DNA of 64,000 bases from Clostridium sp. TW13 (GTDB lineage: Bacteria > Bacillota > Clostridia > Clostridiales > Clostridiaceae). The notes beneath the pieces were generated by a model that was given only the letters and a program-made list of their open reading frames with translations, did no database searches and was not told the origin of the DNA. Positions 60,687 through 64,000 of the stretch are shown here, piece after piece. The position numbers and the translations under genes were made by a program. The DNA lies in contig NZ_BROD01000001.1 of assembly GCF_024345225.1 (NCBI RefSeq), forward strand, positions 2,986,362 through 3,050,361. The letters run 5' to 3'. How positions within the stretch are numbered: position 1 is the stretch's first letter; the number at the start of each line of letters is the position of its first letter.

Positions 60687-61954
60687 CTGCTTGCCTCCAT
60701 ATTCTTTAATATTTCTAAAAATGCTTCTAATCTAGTTTTCAACTGGCCATCATGACAATTTCTTCTATCCATACAGTCTCCATCCAAAATAAGCATTGGT
60801 ATATTTTTATCTTTCATGGCTTGCTTAAGTTGCATTACTCCACCTGAAGACTGCTTACAACCCCAATGACAAAAATGTATAACTGCTTGTGAATCAAGTT
60901 CATCAACAGCTTTTGTAATTGCTTCAATCTTTCTTTCATAGGAGCCATTATATATATTTAAAATAAGTTTTTTAGCTAATGCTTCAAGTGGATGTTCAAG
61001 ATCCAATTCTTCCATATAATCAAAGTTCATATCATAACATTGAATCTGATACTTAGGATTAAAGTTAAAATATTCTTTCATTGTTTCTTGGTAATATGGT
61101 AAAAGATGAACCCAAAATACCTTTAATCCTTCACTATCAGGATATTTTTTTATATCCTCAGCTAATAATTTATAAAAATCATAAATTTCCTTAGTTCCTA
61201 TACCTACATGGGATGCAAACAGCATGTACATATGCAATGTTAAGGAGCTTGGATAATATTTTGTTCTTTGATACTTTAAGTATTCTTTGAAACACTTTTT
61301 AGACTCATTTTCTCTTTCTAATATTTCCTTTAATCTATTCTCATCAAATTTTTTATTGCACTTTTCTTCAAGCATAGCAATCATATCTTTTAATTGAGCC
61401 ACAACATATTTCTCATTCTCTACAGAATATTCATAAGGAATATCCAATACATATGAATCCAAATCATGTTTTTCTGAAAGATAACGCACTGTATTAACAT
61501 TGCCATCACAACAGGTTGACGTTGTAAATGCAAATTTAGGCTTTGGAAGTATCCCACTTTCCACTGTTCCTATAAAACCCTTATGATAAGAACATAAGGT
61601 CTCTGCTACCCCTATATTTTCAGCATACTCATTTACAAAATCCTCACATTCAAATCCTGACATAAAGCATGACATACATTCTATTGATAACGCATCTATA
61701 TCAAAGCACTGCAATATTTCTACTGGTGTAAAAATATTTACCCATGCAGAATTCTCTGGGTTCTTTAATGCTTTTAAAATTGAATTAATAGCTATTAAAT
61801 TTAACTTCTTATATGCTTCTGGAACCTCATTTGATGTTAATTTTACTATTTGCTTTTCAAAAAAGAGCCCTAATTTTATCATCTTATAGGCTGTTCTGGG
61901 GTTATTTTCAGCTTGCTTTTTAGTTAATTCCTCATATTTTTTTACTATATCCAT
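60683..61954 (-). CDS. 2-hydroxyacyl-CoA dehydratase D-component family protein
   Basis: 423 aa. Family features: AWVNIFTPVEILQCFDIDAL, ECMSCFMSGFECEDF, LCSYHKGFIGTVESGILPKP, AFTTSTCCDGNVNTVRYLSE, and HFCHWGCKQSSGGVMQLKQA. Conserved cysteines would bind a 4Fe-4S or double-cubane cluster. With the fused partner it forms the minimal reductase/activator pair. The substrate could be a 2-hydroxyacyl-CoA, but no CoA-transferase or acyl-CoA gene lies nearby, so a double-cubane-type reductase acting on a small molecule is an alternative. Confidence 0.85.
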   Translation of the reverse strand: MDIVKKYEELTKKQAENNPRTAYKMIKLGLFFEKQIVKLTSNEVPEAYKKLNLIAINSILKALKNPENSAWVNIFTPVEILQCFDIDALSIECMSCFMSGFECEDFVNEYAENIGVAETLCSYHKGFIGTVESGILPKPKFAFTTSTCCDGNVNTVRYLSEKHDLDSYVLDIPYEYSVENEKYVVAQLKDMIAMLEEKCNKKFDENRLKEILERENESKKCFKEYLKYQRTKYYPSSLTLHMYMLFASHVGIGTKEIYDFYKLLAEDIKKYPDSEGLKVFWVHLLPYYQETMKEYFNFNPKYQIQCYDMNFDYMEELDLEHPLEALAKKLILNIYNGSYERKIEAITKAVDELDSQAVIHFCHWGCKQSSGGVMQLKQAMKDKNIPMLILDGDCMDRRNCHDGQLKTRLEAFLEILKNMEASR

Positions 61955-62148
61955 GTTTCACCTCATTTTTATGGTTAACTTCCATATTTAATGCACAATT
62001 CATATTTTTTCTATAACAACCAATATTAATTTTATTCCTAATTTCTTTTTTTATCAAATTCATTAATTTTTTTATGAACTAATAAAGGCAATGTCTTATT
62101 TGCCTAACATCACCGCGCTCTTTTTTGCTTAATTTTTTCTCAACAAAA

Positions 62149-62183
62149 ATAGCTTGCAGCACAACTTAAGTGCTACAAGCTAT
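62149..62183 (-). terminator. Terminator after the glutathione peroxidase pair
   Basis: ATAGCTTGCAGCAC with GTGCTACAAGCTAT, one mismatch. On the minus strand TTTTTGTTG follows. It lies 24 bp past the stop at 62207. Confidence 0.8.
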
Positions 62184-62206
62184 AATAATTTTTGCTATCA
62201 TTTAGA

Positions 62207-62770
62207 TTATTTTAATACGTTATGTGAAAGTGTCTTCTCTATATCCTCTACCATGTCCATAGGTTCTACACTTGGCTCAAACCTTTTTATAGCATTACCA
62301 TTTCTATCAATTAAGAATTTAGTAAAATTCCACTTTATGCTATCTCCAACCAAATACTCTGGGTAATTTTCTTCTAGCACTGAATATATCATCCTAGAAG
62401 AAATATTCTCTTTATCAAAGCCTTCAAAAGGACATTTACTTATTAAGTAATTAAATATTGGATGAGCGTCTCCCCCTCTAACATCTACTTTTTCTGAAAG
62501 CTTAAAAGTCACTCCATAATTAAGTTTGCAAAAATTATTCAAATCAGCATTGCTTCCTGGAGCTTGATTTGCAAATTGGTCACATGGAAATCCTAGTATT
62601 TCAAAACCATAATCATTATACTTTTTATATAGCTTTTCTAAATCTTCTAGTTGTGGTGTAAATCCACACTTACTTGCTATATTCACAATTAATAAAACCT
62701 TATTATTATACTCTTCAAGAGATACTTCCTTTCCATTAATATCTATAAACTTGTAATCAAATATATTCAT
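62207..62770 (-). CDS. Glutathione peroxidase-family thiol peroxidase, second of tandem pair
   Basis: 187 aa from the ATG at 62770 (GGAGG, 10 nt). Active-site motifs: NIASKCGFTPQLEDLEKLY (Cys peroxidatic), GFPCDQFANQAPGS (Gln, second Cys) and [14 protein letters not shown] (Trp/Asn). It uses Cys, not selenocysteine. It probably reduces hydroperoxides with thioredoxin. It is longer than its neighbour by about 30 residues, with an insert near CPFEGFDKENISSRM. It lies 18 bp downstream of the paralogue. Confidence 0.92.
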   Translation of the reverse strand: MNIFDYKFIDINGKEVSLEEYNNKVLLIVNIASKCGFTPQLEDLEKLYKKYNDYGFEILGFPCDQFANQAPGSNADLNNFCKLNYGVTFKLSEKVDVRGGDAHPIFNYLISKCPFEGFDKENISSRMIYSVLEENYPEYLVGDSIKWNFTKFLIDRNGNAIKRFEPSVEPMDMVEDIEKTLSHNVLK

Positions 62771-62788
62771 TATTTCTTCCTCCAATAC

Positions 62789-63262
62789 TTATAGTAATTT
62801 CTCTATATCATTTTTTATTTTTTCTGGAACTGTTATTGGAGCATATCTCCTCACTACATTCCCTTCTTTATCTATTAGAAACTTAGTGAAATTCCACTTT
62901 ATTTCACTACCAAGTGTTCCTTTAGCTTCCTTTTTCAAAAATTTATATATTGGGTGCGCATCTTTACCATTGACATCTATTTTCTCAAACATTGTAAATG
63001 ATACTCCATAATTAACTAAGCAAAAGTTACTAATTTCTTCATTGGTACCAGGATCTTGACTAGCAAATTGATTACATGGGAAACCAAGAATTTCTAATCC
63101 TCTATCTTTATATTCCTTATATAAAGCTTCAAGTCCTTCTAACTGAGGAGTTAATCCACATTTACTTGCTGTATTTACAACTAGAACAACTTTATCTTTA
63201 TATTCTTCCATACTAATTTCTTTTCCATTCATGTTTTTTGCTTTAAAGTTATAAAAGTTCAT
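62789..63262 (-). CDS. Glutathione peroxidase-family thiol peroxidase, first of tandem pair
   Basis: 157 aa, standard length. [39 protein letters not shown] and [14 protein letters not shown] are the three active-site motifs. GAGAGGTATAG precedes the ATG. The pair probably arose by duplication. Expected role: peroxide removal in an oxygen-sensitive cell. Confidence 0.93.
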   Translation of the reverse strand: MNFYNFKAKNMNGKEISMEEYKDKVVLVVNTASKCGLTPQLEGLEALYKEYKDRGLEILGFPCNQFASQDPGTNEEISNFCLVNYGVSFTMFEKIDVNGKDAHPIYKFLKKEAKGTLGSEIKWNFTKFLIDKEGNVVRRYAPITVPEKIKNDIEKLL

Positions 63263-63648
63263 AGTTCTATACCTCTCTTAAAATTATTCTATTGATTTAT
63301 ATAAATTTAATTTCATTCAATTTATATATTTAAAAAAATTTGCTCAAACTACATGTTATCACACTAATTTTTTAAAGACTGTAAAAACTGTATTTTCACG
63401 CTTATTTAATGTTTTAATTGCATGTATTGTTTTTATATTTAATTCAATTTAATTTTGTAAAATCATTCTGTAATTTAAGTATATTTATATTTTTCAAGTT
63501 TGTCAATAGATATATAGATAATTTTTCTCTCAAATTCTATTAACACCATTGTATTACCTCACTATTAGATTTAAATCCTAGAAAATTTAATTCTTATAAT
63601 TTTCTTTATTGTAAAATAATCATTATAAAATACTACTGCTATAAAAAT
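63263..63648. other. AT-rich intergenic region
   Basis: No gene, repeat copy or clear hairpin was seen. It probably holds the promoter of the peroxidase operon; I could not pick one promoter with confidence. Confidence 0.4.
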
Positions 63649-63678
63649 GTGCCATAAAGCAAAATTGCTCTATGGCAC
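63649..63678 (-). terminator. Terminator after the SpoIIE-like phosphatase gene
   Basis: GTGCCATA with TATGGCAC, inner AGCAA/TTGCT pairs. On the minus strand it is followed by ATTTTTATAG. Confidence 0.8.
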
Positions 63679-63718
63679 ACTAAATAAGATTCTATCTTAG
63701 TATAAACACATAGTAATA

Positions 63719-64000
63719 CTACAAAACTTCTATTAAAATCATTGTGGAGTCATCTTTTAATTTTCCAACGTCTAATATAGTATCATTTAAAAACTCCTCA
63801 ATATAATTTTTAAATTCCAATGCACTTGCATCTTCCATATATGTTTGTATGACTTTATCTTCATCTAATATAAAATCTAATCCATCTGTAAAGAAGTAAA
63901 TTCTATCACCTTTTTGCAATGAGATAATCTGTTGAGCAAATTCACTATTTTCAAACATACCCAAAAAGGTTCCTTCAACAATTTTTTCTTCAACTTTTTC
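63719..64000 (-). CDS. SpoIIE/RsbU-type PP2C phosphatase, C-terminal part
   Basis: The frame runs in from the right edge (EKVEEKIVEGTFLG...) and ends at 63719, giving 93 residues. LQKGDRIYFFTDGLDF is the PP2C strand with the metal-binding Asp, and LKDDSTMILIEVL is the closing DD motif. Such phosphatases dephosphorylate anti-sigma-factor antagonists or act as output domains of sensor proteins. The N-terminal part, which would tell the two apart, lies outside the window. Confidence 0.8.
   Translation of the reverse strand, partial: EKVEEKIVEGTFLGMFENSEFAQQIISLQKGDRIYFFTDGLDFILDEDKVIQTYMEDASALEFKNYIEEFLNDTILDVGKLKDDSTMILIEVL

Overview
The window looks like a chromosomal segment of a Clostridium of the sensu stricto group. 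It is very AT-rich, Shine-Dalgarno sites are strong (GGAGG/AGGGGG) with several TTG starts, and the gene content is that of an anaerobe: a glycine riboswitch, a 2-hydroxyacyl-CoA dehydratase-type enzyme with its activator, an EFR1-type flavodoxin/ferredoxin, U32 proteins, an Fe-S old-yellow-enzyme reductase, a HelD-type RNA polymerase recycling helicase and a flotillin (FloA) operon. No phage, CRISPR array, complete IS element, rRNA or tRNA was seen. The species is not determinable from this text alone.

Layout. 1-4.5 kb: a YcxB-like membrane protein running off the left edge, a secreted beta-propeller protein, and an amino-acid permease read from a tandem glycine riboswitch. 4.7-9.3 kb: a sugar-type gene set (Gfo/Idh/MocA oxidoreductase, an unusual RpiA, a PRD regulator) and an XRE regulator. 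9.5-15.9 kb: a MutS-like ATPase with a possible leader peptide, PhnA/YjdM, a HAD phosphatase, and a divergent TetR/DHA2 drug-efflux pair. 15.9-19.5 kb: a minus-strand cluster of sensor kinase, NfeD, FloA, a 98-aa protein and a LytTR regulator. 19.7-24.7 kb: an APH-like kinase, a U32 protein, a second U32-like protein with a PilZ-like head, and a small coiled-coil protein. 24.8-29.9 kb: an ABC transporter with its own OmpR-type two-component system. 30-49 kb: many short stress, redox and regulatory units (DJ-1, flavin reductase/MerR, TraX, TetR, XRE/membrane pair, ATL, EFR1, Fic/AraC, Rrf2/flavoprotein/ferredoxin, gamma-carbonic anhydrase, OYE/HxlR, MGMT, ADA-like deaminase) with at least two decayed genes. 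49-64 kb: small membrane proteins, an arylsulfotransferase, HelD, a heterodimeric ABC exporter, the dehydratase/activator pair, two glutathione peroxidases and the end of a SpoIIE-type phosphatase.

The most unusual signal is not a gene. Five copies of a modular, hairpin-rich element (106-250 bp; TTATCCGATA at one end, TTTCACTTGATA at the other) are scattered through the window. All lie at the 3' side of genes, and they supply the last codons and stop of three of them. A second, unrelated short family (45-85 bp, AGGCATCTGAAAA ends) also has five copies, each on the 5' side of a gene or transcript; one lies between the glycine riboswitch and the permease it should control. Several divergent intergenic regions carry regulator/promoter layouts readable at base level: TetR/MFS, MerR with a 19-bp spacer, TetR with two palindromes, XRE with direct repeats, and Rrf2.
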